NCBI GenBank assembly: GCA_021849435.1
Contig: JAJZSX010000146.1
Coordinates: forward strand, 1-6,304
Length of the DNA stretch: 6,304 bases
Source: Actinomycetes bacterium
GTDB lineage: Bacteria > Actinomycetota > Acidimicrobiia > Acidimicrobiales > RAAP-2
Direction: 5' to 3'
Part shown: in pieces, positions 1 to 5,468 of the stretch
How the letters are laid out: the number at the start of each line of letters is the position of its first letter
Numbering within the stretch: position 1 is the stretch's first letter
Made by a program: the position numbers and the translations under genes
The notes under the pieces: generated by a model
Told to the model about the DNA's origin: nothing
Seen by the model: the letters and a program-made list of their open reading frames with translations, nothing else
Database searches by the model: none

Positions 1-189
1 GGCGTGCTCGACTTCGTCGACGGTGCCGTCGCGGTGCCGACGGGTCCGGGCCTCGGCGTCGAGCTCGACTACGACGCGCTCGCGCGACTGCACGAGCAGT
101 ACGTCGCGTGCGGGGTCCGCGAGCGCAATGACTCGCGCTATCGCCAGTCGATCGAACCCGACTACGACCCGAGCGTGCCGCGCTGGTGA
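1..189 (+). CDS. gudD: Glucarate dehydratase-type enolase-superfamily enzyme, C-terminal fragment
   Basis: Only the last 62 residues are present; the gene begins left of the window. The visible part carries VDGAVAVPTGPGLGVELDYD, then a helix with LHEQY, then an RND and IEPDYDPSVPRW tail ending at TGA 187-189. E. coli glucarate dehydratase, recalled from memory, ends in the same layout: a VPEKPGLGVEID segment, a KAHELY helix, an RDDA turn, and an aromatic/proline tail with RPCM. Known role of that family: Mg-dependent dehydration of D-glucarate (and often idarate) to 5-keto-4-deoxy-D-glucarate in the cytoplasm. The catalytic barrel (metal ligands, Lys and His bases) lies outside the window, so substrate cannot be checked, and related acid-sugar dehydratases such as galactarate- or galactonate-type enzymes remain possible. 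It is the first visible gene of an operon with a uronate dehydrogenase two genes downstream, which supports an aldarate substrate. Its stop overlaps the next start (GTGA). Confidence 0.8.
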   Translation, partial: GVLDFVDGAVAVPTGPGLGVELDYDALARLHEQYVACGVRERNDSRYRQSIEPDYDPSVPRW

Positions 190-1334
190 TCGTCGGCTAC
201 GCCTACCCCTGGGACTTCGAGGGCGACCCCGCGGCCGCGACGCGCGCGGCCGAGCTGGGCTGTGACACGGTCGCTCTCGCCGCGACCTATCACTCGAGCC
301 GCACGGTGAGCCCCCTGCACCCGACGAGGCGCATGTTCGAGGTCTCGACGTCGGCCGCGTACGTCGCACTACGACCCGAGGCGTGGCGGGGTCACCGGCT
401 GGTGCCGTCGCGCCCGAGCTGGCCGGGCGGCGAGACCGCCTTTACGACGGCCGCGCAGGCCCTTCGCGAGGCGGGTCTCGACGTCGCGGCGTGGATCGTG
501 GTGACCCACCACGACGAGCTCGGGCTCGCGAACCCCGACCTGGTGGTGCGAAACGCCTACGGCGACCCCTACTCCTACGCGCTCTGTCCGAGCGCGCCCG
601 AGGTGCGCGAGTACGTGTGCACCCTCGTCACCGAGGTCATCACGGCGAGCGACGTCGATCGCGTCGTGCTCGAAGCGTGCGGGCCCATGGGGTTCGCCCA
701 CTCCGGGGTGCACGACAAGGTCGAGTACGCCGGCTATGACGCCGTGGCGCGCGACCTGTTGTCAATCTGCTGCTGCTCGTCGTGCGCGCGAGCCTTCGCG
801 GCCAACGGGCTCGACGTGGACGACGTCGCCCAGCAAATCCGAGGGGGACTGCGCGACGCGGTGGGCTCCTTTGACGACGCCTTCGACGCGGAGACCGCGC
901 AAGCCGTGCGCGCCACGCGTGGCGAGATCGGGGCGTCGCTGCAGCGCGCCGTGCTCGACGCGGTCGGCGCGGTGCGCCCCGAGGTCGCGGTCACCATCCA
1001 CGGCTCACGCACCCCCGGCGCGACGGGCTCGTTCCCCGAAGTTGGCAGTGAGGTCCTCGAGCGCGTCGCGACGGTGGTCGCGAACGCCTGGGACGCGGGC
1101 AACGCGCTCGAGGAGATCACCGCGCTCGCCGGCGCCAGGTCCGCGGGCACCCGGCTCGGGGCCTACCTGCGCCTCGACCGTGGCTGGGACCCGCCGGTCA
1201 TCGAGCCGCGCGTGGCGCAGTATCGCGGCGCCGGGGTCGACGAGTGGCACCTCTATCACCTCGGACTGCTGTCTGCGACGGGACTCGCGACGATGCGTCG
1301 GGTGATCGAGGTCGCCCGCGCCGCCGAGGGGTGA
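186..1334 (+). CDS. Uncharacterised glycoside-hydrolase-like TIM-barrel protein in a uronate/aldarate operon
   Basis: This is a 382-aa cytoplasmic-looking protein with no signal peptide or membrane segment. The GTG start at 186 overlaps the upstream stop by 4 nt; no clear Shine-Dalgarno sequence precedes it, so translation is probably coupled. I do not recognise a named family with certainty. The layout resembles putative glycosidase-like barrels annotated as hypothetical or alanine-rich proteins in actinobacteria: an N-terminal VGYAYPWDF strand, GLDVAAWIVVTHHDE (about residues 97-111), a PDLVVRNAYGDPYSYALCPS strand-loop with C134, then VRE-Y, a DRVVLEACG strand with E163 as a possible catalytic acid, and a helix carrying the compact Cys cluster C195-C196-C197-x-x-C200. 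The C-terminal half has a VAVTIHG strand, LRLDRGWDPPV and a GVDEWHLYHLG strand. The order of strands and helices suits a (beta/alpha)8 fold, but this is inferred by eye. Its place between glucarate dehydratase and uronate dehydrogenase suggests work on a uronic-acid-containing substrate. An isomerase, lactonase or hydrolase role cannot be told apart from sequence. Confidence 0.85.
   Translation: MIVGYAYPWDFEGDPAAATRAAELGCDTVALAATYHSSRTVSPLHPTRRMFEVSTSAAYVALRPEAWRGHRLVPSRPSWPGGETAFTTAAQALREAGLDVAAWIVVTHHDELGLANPDLVVRNAYGDPYSYALCPSAPEVREYVCTLVTEVITASDVDRVVLEACGPMGFAHSGVHDKVEYAGYDAVARDLLSICCCSSCARAFAANGLDVDDVAQQIRGGLRDAVGSFDDAFDAETAQAVRATRGEIGASLQRAVLDAVGAVRPEVAVTIHGSRTPGATGSFPEVGSEVLERVATVVANAWDAGNALEEITALAGARSAGTRLGAYLRLDRGWDPPVIEPRVAQYRGAGVDEWHLYHLGLLSATGLATMRRVIEVARAAEG
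1326..1329 (+). promoter_or_regulatory. Ribosome binding site that decides the udh start
   Basis: GAGG lies inside the last codons of the upstream gene, 7 nt before GTG 1337 but only 1 nt before GTG 1331. The spacing favours the second GTG. Re-initiation by ribosomes finishing the upstream gene could still use the first. Confidence 0.5.
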
Positions 1335-1336
1335 CG

Positions 1337-2149
1337 GTGAACGAGACCGTGTTGATCACGGGATCGGCCGGCACGATAGGTCGGCACCTTCGCCGCACGC
1401 TACGGCGCGACGGGCGTCACCTGGTGCTCGTCGACGTCGCCGAGCAAGCCGGACTCGAAGCGGGCGAGGACGCCGAGATCGTGACGGCGTCCTTCACCGA
1501 CGCGGGGGCGATCCGCGAGGCCTGTGCCGGTGTGGACGCCGTGATCCACCTCGGCGGGCTCTCGACGGCCGGGTACTCCTTTGACGACTACCTCGCGGTG
1601 AACGTCGAGGGGACCCGCCAGGTGCTCGAGGCCGCGCGCGAGCACGGCGTGACGCGAGTCGTCTACGCGAGCAGCCACCACGCCGTCGGGTTCCACCCCA
1701 ACACCCCGGGCTCGGTCGTGCCCGACTACCTCGCTGCGCGTCCCGACAGTTACTACGGCGTCTCCAAGGTGGCCGGCGAGGCGCTCGCCAGCCTGTACCA
1801 CGACCGCTACGGCCTCGACGTGATCTGCGTGCGCATCGGCTCGTACCGCGAGGTGCCCACCGACCAGCGCACCCTGTGGAACTGGCTGTCACCGGGGGAC
1901 TGCACGCGCCTGTTCGAGGCGACGCTGCGAGCGCGCGCACCGGGCTTTCGGATCGTGTGGGGCGTCTCGGCGAACACGCGTCGCATCGCCTCGCTCGACG
2001 AGGCTCGCCTGATCGGCTACGAGCCCGAGGACGACGCCGAGGACTACCTCGATGCGGTCTCGCCCGAGCCCGAACCCTGGGACCGGATCGGCGGTCTCTA
2101 CAGCGAGCCGACGATTGACGACCCGGCGGGCTCGAGCACCGCGACGTAG
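1337..2149 (+). CDS. udh: Uronate dehydrogenase (NAD-dependent, extended SDR family)
   Basis: This 270-aa protein is close to the usual length of about 265. Family reaction: NAD-dependent oxidation of D-glucuronate or D-galacturonate to the aldarolactone, in the cytoplasm. Visible motifs are the Rossmann loop TGSAGTIG (residues 8-15), D33 after the second strand (favouring NAD over NADP), HLGG (71-74), SSHH (112-115), the catalytic YxxxK pair Y140/K144 in YYGVSK, RIGS (166-169), R178 in QRTLWNW, and VVWG/VSAN-like VWGVSAN near 207. The order matches Agrobacterium Udh recalled from memory, including S76, S113, H115, Y140, S169 and R178 at substrate-contact positions; the Asn before that His is replaced by H114. 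GTG 1337 is chosen because a GAGG at 1326-1329 lies 7 nt upstream. GTG 1331 is an alternative that would overlap the previous stop by 4 nt and add two residues. The gene is third in the operon. Its last 52 bp overlap the 3' end of the opposing kinase gene. Confidence 0.9.
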   Translation: MNETVLITGSAGTIGRHLRRTLRRDGRHLVLVDVAEQAGLEAGEDAEIVTASFTDAGAIREACAGVDAVIHLGGLSTAGYSFDDYLAVNVEGTRQVLEAAREHGVTRVVYASSHHAVGFHPNTPGSVVPDYLAARPDSYYGVSKVAGEALASLYHDRYGLDVICVRIGSYREVPTDQRTLWNWLSPGDCTRLFEATLRARAPGFRIVWGVSANTRRIASLDEARLIGYEPEDDAEDYLDAVSPEPEPWDRIGGLYSEPTIDDPAGSSTAT

Positions 2150-3384
2150 AGGTCACAGAGGTTCCAGCCCGTGTGGCCGCCCTCGATCAGCTGGCCGAGG
2201 GCCCCGAGTCCGCGGTGGCTGTCATTGTCGGCCTTGATGGCGGCCCAGTCGAGTCCGGCCCGCTTGGCGCGATCGAGTGTCGACGCGTCGACCCACGCGC
2301 CGGCGACGCCTTCGACGTAGTCGCGCCCGTCCGAGGAGCGCGCGGCGAAGCTCGCCGGCGCCCCGAGCGCGGCGAGCACCGACGCCATCGTCCAGGCGAA
2401 CTCCTGGCAGCGTCCCCCGGTCCCCGGGCCGCGTACGTGGACGGTGACCTCGCCGACGCCGAGCACGCAGTGGCGTCCCGGCCGCTTGGCGAGGTCACCG
2501 AGGATGGACCCAAAGCGGGCAGCGACGTTCTCGACGTCGCCCTGGACGGCGCTGCCGAGGGAGTGGACCTCGTAACCGAGCTCGCGCGCTCGAGCGCTCG
2601 CGCGTTCGAGCAGGAGGCCGGGGTCGGCCACGACGACGTTGTCGTGGTTGGACCGCGCCGGAACATCCATCACCGTGCGTCGGGTGGCCGCCGCCGCCTC
2701 GACGCGGGCGGCGAGCGGGCCGCGCACGCCCGCGGCCTCGAGCAGCTCGGACAGGTCGTGGGGCGATGGTACGTACTCGTAGGTGAGTCCCGAGGCGACC
2801 CAGGGCGCGCCCGAGACCACGTTGTCGACCATGATCAGTGAGCGCGAGCGCGCGGTAGCGACCGAGCGCAGGACGGCGCCGCCCGCGATCATCGAGGTGG
2901 CCGCGCGCAGTTGGTTGAGGGTCGTGATGTCGAGTCCGGCGCTGAGCGCCGCTCGCCAGAGTTCGGCGAGCCCGTCGAGGCCGAGCGGGTCCGCGGGCCA
3001 CGCACAGAGGCTCGAGGCACCCCCCGACACGAGAAAGACGGTGAGCTCGGCGTCCGAGTGTCCCTCGAGGAAGGCGACCAGACGATGGGCGGCCGCGAGG
3101 CTGCCCGGTCCCGGCACGGGGTGCTCGCCGATCATGACGTCGTCATCGTCGCGGCGGCGCGAACCGCCAGCCGCGTCCGTGATGACGAGGCGGCGCTGCA
3201 CGCGCGCGCCCAGTACGCCACGAGCCGCGTCGTCCATCTCGCCGGCGGCCTTGCCGAGTGCGACGAGGTCGACGCGTTCGGCCGTCTCGTCGCCGAGCGC
3301 GGCACCGACCAGGGCGGCGAGGTCGAGTGTCTCGAGCCAGGCGCCGGCGATCGACGTCGCGTCCGTAGTTCTCTCGGGCGTCAC
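2098..3384 (-). CDS. Divergent glycerate 2-kinase (MOFRL/DUF4147, GckA/TtuD type)
   Basis: This 428-aa protein is about the normal length for class-II glycerate kinases, which phosphorylate D-glycerate to 2-phosphoglycerate with ATP in the cytoplasm. Visible family landmarks are VALGKAAGEM with K45, GEHPVPGPGS (86-94), VSGGASSL (119-126), ASGLT (197-201), GDVENVAA (282-289), GVGEVTVHVRG (309-319), TGGRCQEFA with R325 (322-330), SSDGRDYVEG (350-359), and TGWNLCDLYVAVL at the C-terminus. K45 and R325 sit where basic active-site residues were proposed for the Thermotoga enzyme (recalled from memory). Several usually strong motifs are changed: the family's SAIKGGRLA segment reads SMIAGGAVL (164-172), and the usual SDV-GD segment reads MVDNVVSGAP (185-194). 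A changed substrate is therefore possible. GTG 3384 is chosen because GAGGAG precedes it by 3 nt. The gene is convergent with and overlaps udh, and divergent from the dehydrogenase. Glycerate is an end product of the aldolase route of aldarate breakdown, so the location makes sense. Confidence 0.87.
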   Translation of the reverse strand: MTPERTTDATSIAGAWLETLDLAALVGAALGDETAERVDLVALGKAAGEMDDAARGVLGARVQRRLVITDAAGGSRRRDDDDVMIGEHPVPGPGSLAAAHRLVAFLEGHSDAELTVFLVSGGASSLCAWPADPLGLDGLAELWRAALSAGLDITTLNQLRAATSMIAGGAVLRSVATARSRSLIMVDNVVSGAPWVASGLTYEYVPSPHDLSELLEAAGVRGPLAARVEAAAATRRTVMDVPARSNHDNVVVADPGLLLERASARARELGYEVHSLGSAVQGDVENVAARFGSILGDLAKRPGRHCVLGVGEVTVHVRGPGTGGRCQEFAWTMASVLAALGAPASFAARSSDGRDYVEGVAGAWVDASTLDRAKRAGLDWAAIKADNDSHRGLGALGQLIEGGHTGWNLCDLYVAVLEPAGSSIVGSL

Positions 3385-3387
3385 GTG

Positions 3388-3393
3388 CTCCTC
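3388..3393 (-). promoter_or_regulatory. Ribosome binding site of the glycerate kinase gene
   Basis: GAGGAG on the - strand ends 3 nt before GTG 3384. The spacer is shorter than usual, but no other in-frame start upstream has a better site. Confidence 0.55.
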
Positions 3394-3412
3394 GTGCTCG
3401 GCGTGCCCTCAA

Positions 3413-3478
3413 TCTAGTTACCCGCCGGTCACCGCTGCGCCGTTTGGCCCGTTTCGGACCTCGCGAAATGGAACTAGA
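3413..3478. repeat. 7-bp inverted repeat TCTAGTT / AACTAGA in the divergent region
   Basis: TCTAGTT (3413-3419) is an exact inverted copy of AACTAGA (3472-3478), with 52 bp between the arms. Each arm coincides with the AT-rich patch that could form the -10 region of one of the two divergent genes. This may reflect two similar -10 elements in opposite directions rather than a binding site. A 7-bp match over this distance can also arise by chance. Confidence 0.4.
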
Positions 3479-3489
3479 AATGGGGTAGG

Positions 3490-3508
3490 CGTCACGGTTG
3501 ACGTCACG
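3490..3508. promoter_or_regulatory. CGTCA/TGACG half-site cluster, candidate operator
   Basis: CGTCA (3490-3494), a 4-bp spacer CGGT and TGACG (3499-3503) form an exact inverted repeat. The second arm runs into CGTCA (3502-3506), making the 8-bp palindrome TGACGTCA (3499-3506). GTCACG also repeats directly at 3491 and 3503. The cluster lies 20-40 bp before the dehydrogenase start and just downstream of its possible -10, a common place for repressor binding. The regulator is not identified. Confidence 0.4.
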
Positions 3509-3514
3509 ATTCCA

Positions 3515-3520
3515 GAAGGG
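3515..3520 (+). promoter_or_regulatory. Ribosome binding site of the aldehyde dehydrogenase gene
   Basis: The purine-rich stretch GAAGGG, continuing into AAAGAA, lies about 8 nt before ATG 3529 and supports that start. Confidence 0.6.
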
Positions 3521-3528
3521 AAAGAACA

Positions 3529-4893
3529 ATGTCGTTCACCGCGATCAATCCGGCCACCGAAGAGGTCATCGCCTCCTACGAGGCGCACACGCCCGAGCAG
3601 ATCGAGGCGGCACTCGCCGCGTCGGTCAGCGCCTTCAAGAGCTGGCGTAACACGCCCTTCAAGGACCGCGGTGAGCTGATGGCGCGCGCCGCGCAGATCC
3701 TCGAGGACGAGCTCGACACCGCCGCCGCGATGCTGACCACCGAGATGGGCAAGACCTTCGCCTCGGCCAAGGGCGAGGTGATGAAGTGCGCGACCACGAT
3801 GCGCTACTACGCCGAGCACGCCGAGGCGTTGCTCAGCGAGGAGATCATCGCCTCACCGGCCACGCGCAGTGGCATCCGCTACGACCCCCTCGGCACGGTA
3901 CTCGCGGTGATGCCGTGGAACTTCGCGCTCTGGCAGGCCGTGCGCTTCGCCGCGCCGTCGATGATGGCGGGCAACGTTGGCATCTTGAAGCACGCCCACA
4001 ACGTGCCCGGTTCGGCGCTCTACCTCGAGAACCTGTTCGCGCGTGCGGGCTTTCCCTCGGGGGTCTTCGCCAACCTGTTCCTCGGGCACCGCGAACTCGC
4101 CGACATGATCGCCGACGACCGGATCGCCGCAGTGACCCTGACGGGCTCGGAGATCGCGGGCAAGATCGTCGCCGCCCAGGCGGGCGCCTACTTAAAGAAG
4201 TGCGTGCTCGAACTCGGCGGTTCGGACGCCTTTATCGTGGCGAGCTCGGCGGACATGGCCCGCACGGTGCCGATGGCCGTCACCGGCCGGGTCCAGAACA
4301 ACGGGCAGAGCTGCATCGCCGCCAAGCGGTTCATCGTCGTCGAGGAGCGCGCCGAGGAGTTCATCGACGCCTTCACCAAGGCCATGAGCGAGGTCGTCGT
4401 CGGTGACCCGATGGACCCCAAGACGGTCGTCGGTCCGATGGTCAACGCCGAGCAGCGTGAACTGCTGCACGCCCAGGTCCAGGACTCACTCGAAAAGGGC
4501 GCAGTCCTGCGCACGGGCGGCGTGATTCCCGAGGGGCGCGGCTTCTACTACCCGCCGACGGTGCTGACCAACGTGCCGCGCGACTCGCGCGCCGGTGCTG
4601 AGGAGCTCTTCGGGCCCGTCGCGGTCGTCGAAGTCGTGAAGGACCTCGCCGAGGCGATCGAGGTCGCCAACTCCTCACCGTGGGGCCTCGGTGGCTCAAT
4701 CTGGGCGACCGACCCGCGCGAGATCGAACAGGCCATCGCCGGCGTCGAGGCTGGGATGGTCTTTGCGAACGCGATCGTCGCCTCGACGCCCGAGTTGCCC
4801 TTCGGCGGCATCAAGCGTTCCGGTTACGGACGTGAGCTCTCCGCCCAGGGCATCCGCGAGTTCACGAACGCCAAGACGTTCTACATCGCGTAA
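3529..4893 (+). CDS. gabD1: NAD(P)-dependent succinate-semialdehyde dehydrogenase, GabD1/Sad-type aldehyde dehydrogenase
   Basis: This 454-aa cytoplasmic enzyme matches the length of mycobacterial GabD1 (about 457). Family reaction: oxidation of succinate semialdehyde to succinate, usually with NADP. Visible landmarks are INPATEEVIASYEAHT at the N-terminus, EMGKTFASAKGEVMKC, MPWNFALWQ with N131 (oxyanion), NVGILKHAHNVPGSALYLE with K154 (cofactor binding), LTGSEIAG, LELGGSD with E228 (general base), VQNNGQSCIAAKRFIV with the nucleophile C262, EELFGPVAVVE, and ELPFGGIKRSGYGRELSAQG near the end. The 34-residue spacing of E228 and C262 is the standard one, so the enzyme should be active. The ATG start has a good ribosome site and an N-terminus typical of the family. 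Two hairpins follow the stop. Beside uronate and glycerate genes it may act on another semialdehyde, such as 2-oxoglutarate semialdehyde, but the sequence groups by eye with GabD1 rather than with the known longer ketoglutarate-semialdehyde dehydrogenases. Confidence 0.92.
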   Translation: MSFTAINPATEEVIASYEAHTPEQIEAALAASVSAFKSWRNTPFKDRGELMARAAQILEDELDTAAAMLTTEMGKTFASAKGEVMKCATTMRYYAEHAEALLSEEIIASPATRSGIRYDPLGTVLAVMPWNFALWQAVRFAAPSMMAGNVGILKHAHNVPGSALYLENLFARAGFPSGVFANLFLGHRELADMIADDRIAAVTLTGSEIAGKIVAAQAGAYLKKCVLELGGSDAFIVASSADMARTVPMAVTGRVQNNGQSCIAAKRFIVVEERAEEFIDAFTKAMSEVVVGDPMDPKTVVGPMVNAEQRELLHAQVQDSLEKGAVLRTGGVIPEGRGFYYPPTVLTNVPRDSRAGAEELFGPVAVVEVVKDLAEAIEVANSSPWGLGGSIWATDPREIEQAIAGVEAGMVFANAIVASTPELPFGGIKRSGYGRELSAQGIREFTNAKTFYIA

Positions 4894-4898
4894 CGGAC

Positions 4899-4918
4899 TC
4901 GTCGCTTCGACGCGACGA
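4899..4918. repeat. Small hairpin just after the dehydrogenase stop
   Basis: TCGTCGC (4899-4905) pairs with GCGACGA (4912-4918) across a 6-nt loop, starting 6 nt after the TAA. It precedes the stronger hairpin by 10 nt and may be part of a tandem termination or 3'-end-protecting structure. Confidence 0.5.
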
Positions 4919-4928
4919 CTTCGGTAGT

Positions 4929-4966
4929 GAACGACGCTCTGGCACGCGAGTGCCAGAGCGTCGTTC
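4929..4966. terminator. Perfect 17-bp hairpin, likely bidirectional terminator
   Basis: GAACGACGCTCTGGCAC (4929-4945) and GTGCCAGAGCGTCGTTC (4950-4966) are exact complements around a GCGA loop of the GNRA type. The structure lies between the dehydrogenase (ending 4893) and the convergent small gene (ending 5056). There is no U-tract on either side (GTCTATCGG follows on the + strand), so it would be a U-poor terminator as often seen in high-GC actinobacteria. Confidence 0.8.
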
Positions 4967-5055
4967 GTCTATCGGACGTTCGAACCACGGGGGTGATGGC
5001 CGCACTCGCGACGAGAGCTCGCCACCCAACTCGTTGGACGACCGGTCTTTGACGG

Positions 5056-5409
5056 TCAGTTCACCCGCGGGATGCTCGCGGCTACGGCCTCGGGGTCGGC
5101 ACAGCCTACGATCCACTCGTCGTAGTGCTGGTCGCGCAATAAGACGCGCACCCCGCGTGGGGTGTCGTGGTGCACCGCGGCGAAGATCGTACGCTTCACC
5201 CCTTTAACCGAGGCGACCTCGATGACCCGCGGGATGCGCGTACCGGCGCGCAGTCCGATGAGGTCGGCCGCGCCGTGGGCGTCATCGAGCACCTCCACGC
5301 CGGTGACCGCGGTGAGTGGCACACGCAGGTCGCCGTGGATGCCCTCAACCTTCTCGGCACTCGTGAGTCGAAGGGTCAGATCGGTCGCACCGATCACCAA
5401 TTCGGCCAT
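5056..5409 (-). CDS. Small conserved PH-like-domain protein, function unknown
   Basis: This 117-aa soluble protein has no signal peptide or membrane segment. ATG 5409 is chosen because GGGAGG (5420-5415) lies 5 nt upstream, and the recognisable sequence begins right there; reading frame upstream of it is not protein-like. The sequence alternates short beta-strand-like stretches: LVIGATDLTLRLTSAEKVEG, a DLRVPLTAVTGVEVLDD segment, a GLRAGTRIPRVIEVASV segment, RTIFAAVHHDTPRGVRVLLR, and a final helix ADPEAVAASI. This resembles a conserved actinobacterial family of about 110-120 aa that looks like a bacterial PH-type beta-sandwich plus one helix (EKVEG-H-DLRVPL, IPGVI-like, FAAVH-like motifs). No biochemical role is known to me. 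It is convergent with the dehydrogenase across the hairpin terminator and seems to be a single-gene unit. Confidence 0.85.
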   Translation of the reverse strand: MAELVIGATDLTLRLTSAEKVEGIHGDLRVPLTAVTGVEVLDDAHGAADLIGLRAGTRIPRVIEVASVKGVKRTIFAAVHHDTPRGVRVLLRDQHYDEWIVGCADPEAVAASIPRVN

Positions 5410-5414
5410 GACAA

Positions 5415-5420
5415 CCTCCC
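5415..5420 (-). promoter_or_regulatory. Ribosome binding site of the PH-like gene
   Basis: GGGAGG on the - strand with a 5-nt spacer before ATG 5409. This is a near-consensus site and it fixes the start against the longer upstream reading frame. Confidence 0.8.
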
Positions 5421-5439
5421 GTAACGACCCCGGAGTCCG

Positions 5440-5468
5440 AGTGTACGCGCAGCCCACGTCGCGGGGAA
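5440..5468 (-). promoter_or_regulatory. Possible promoter of the PH-like gene
   Basis: On the - strand, TACACT (5445-5440) fits a TAnnnT -10 element, with TTCCCC (5468-5463) at 17-bp spacing as a weak -35. The leader would be about 25 nt and include the ribosome site. Only the -10 is convincing. Confidence 0.3.

Larger units (their letters stand above)
3385..3528. promoter_or_regulatory. Divergent intergenic promoter region (kinase / dehydrogenase)
   Basis: This 144-bp gap between two divergent start codons must hold both promoters. It is less GC-rich than the genes at its two AT-richer patches (3411-3420 and 3462-3483). A possible -10 for the kinase is TAGATT on the - strand (3417-3412), which would give a leader of roughly 20 nt. 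A possible -10 for the dehydrogenase is TAGAAA (3475-3480). Neither has a convincing -35 at 17 nt, so the exact promoters are uncertain or use a non-standard or activator-dependent form. Confidence 0.5.

Noticed and set aside
1244..1336. Longer N-terminus for uronate dehydrogenase starting at 1244
   Set aside because: It would overlap the upstream gene by 91 bp and add an Arg-rich leader before the Rossmann strand. GTG 1337 or 1331 fits the family length and has the ribosome site.
1494..2156. - strand open frame of 220 codons opposite udh
   Set aside because: It is Arg/Pro/Ser-rich with no domain-like pattern, and the + strand udh explains the codon structure.
2173..2841. + strand open frame of 222 codons opposite the kinase
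   Set aside because: Its composition mirrors the kinase codons in reverse, with no recognisable motif or start signal.
3498..3526. TTGACG as a -35 element for the dehydrogenase gene
   Set aside because: A -10 at 17-bp spacing would fall at 3521-3526 on the ribosome site, immediately before ATG 3529, which leaves no leader. The element is better read as part of the CGTCA/TGACG cluster.
2783..3679. Long + strand open frame of 298 codons across the kinase gene and the control region
   Set aside because: It is antisense to the kinase, low in complexity (Ser/Arg/Ala-rich), has no ribosome site, and runs through the intergenic region into the dehydrogenase in the wrong frame. This is typical of shadow frames in GC-rich DNA.
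4978..4986. GTTCGAACC, resembling a tRNA T-loop
   Set aside because: The flanking bases do not form a 5-bp T stem on either strand, and no acceptor or anticodon arm is present.
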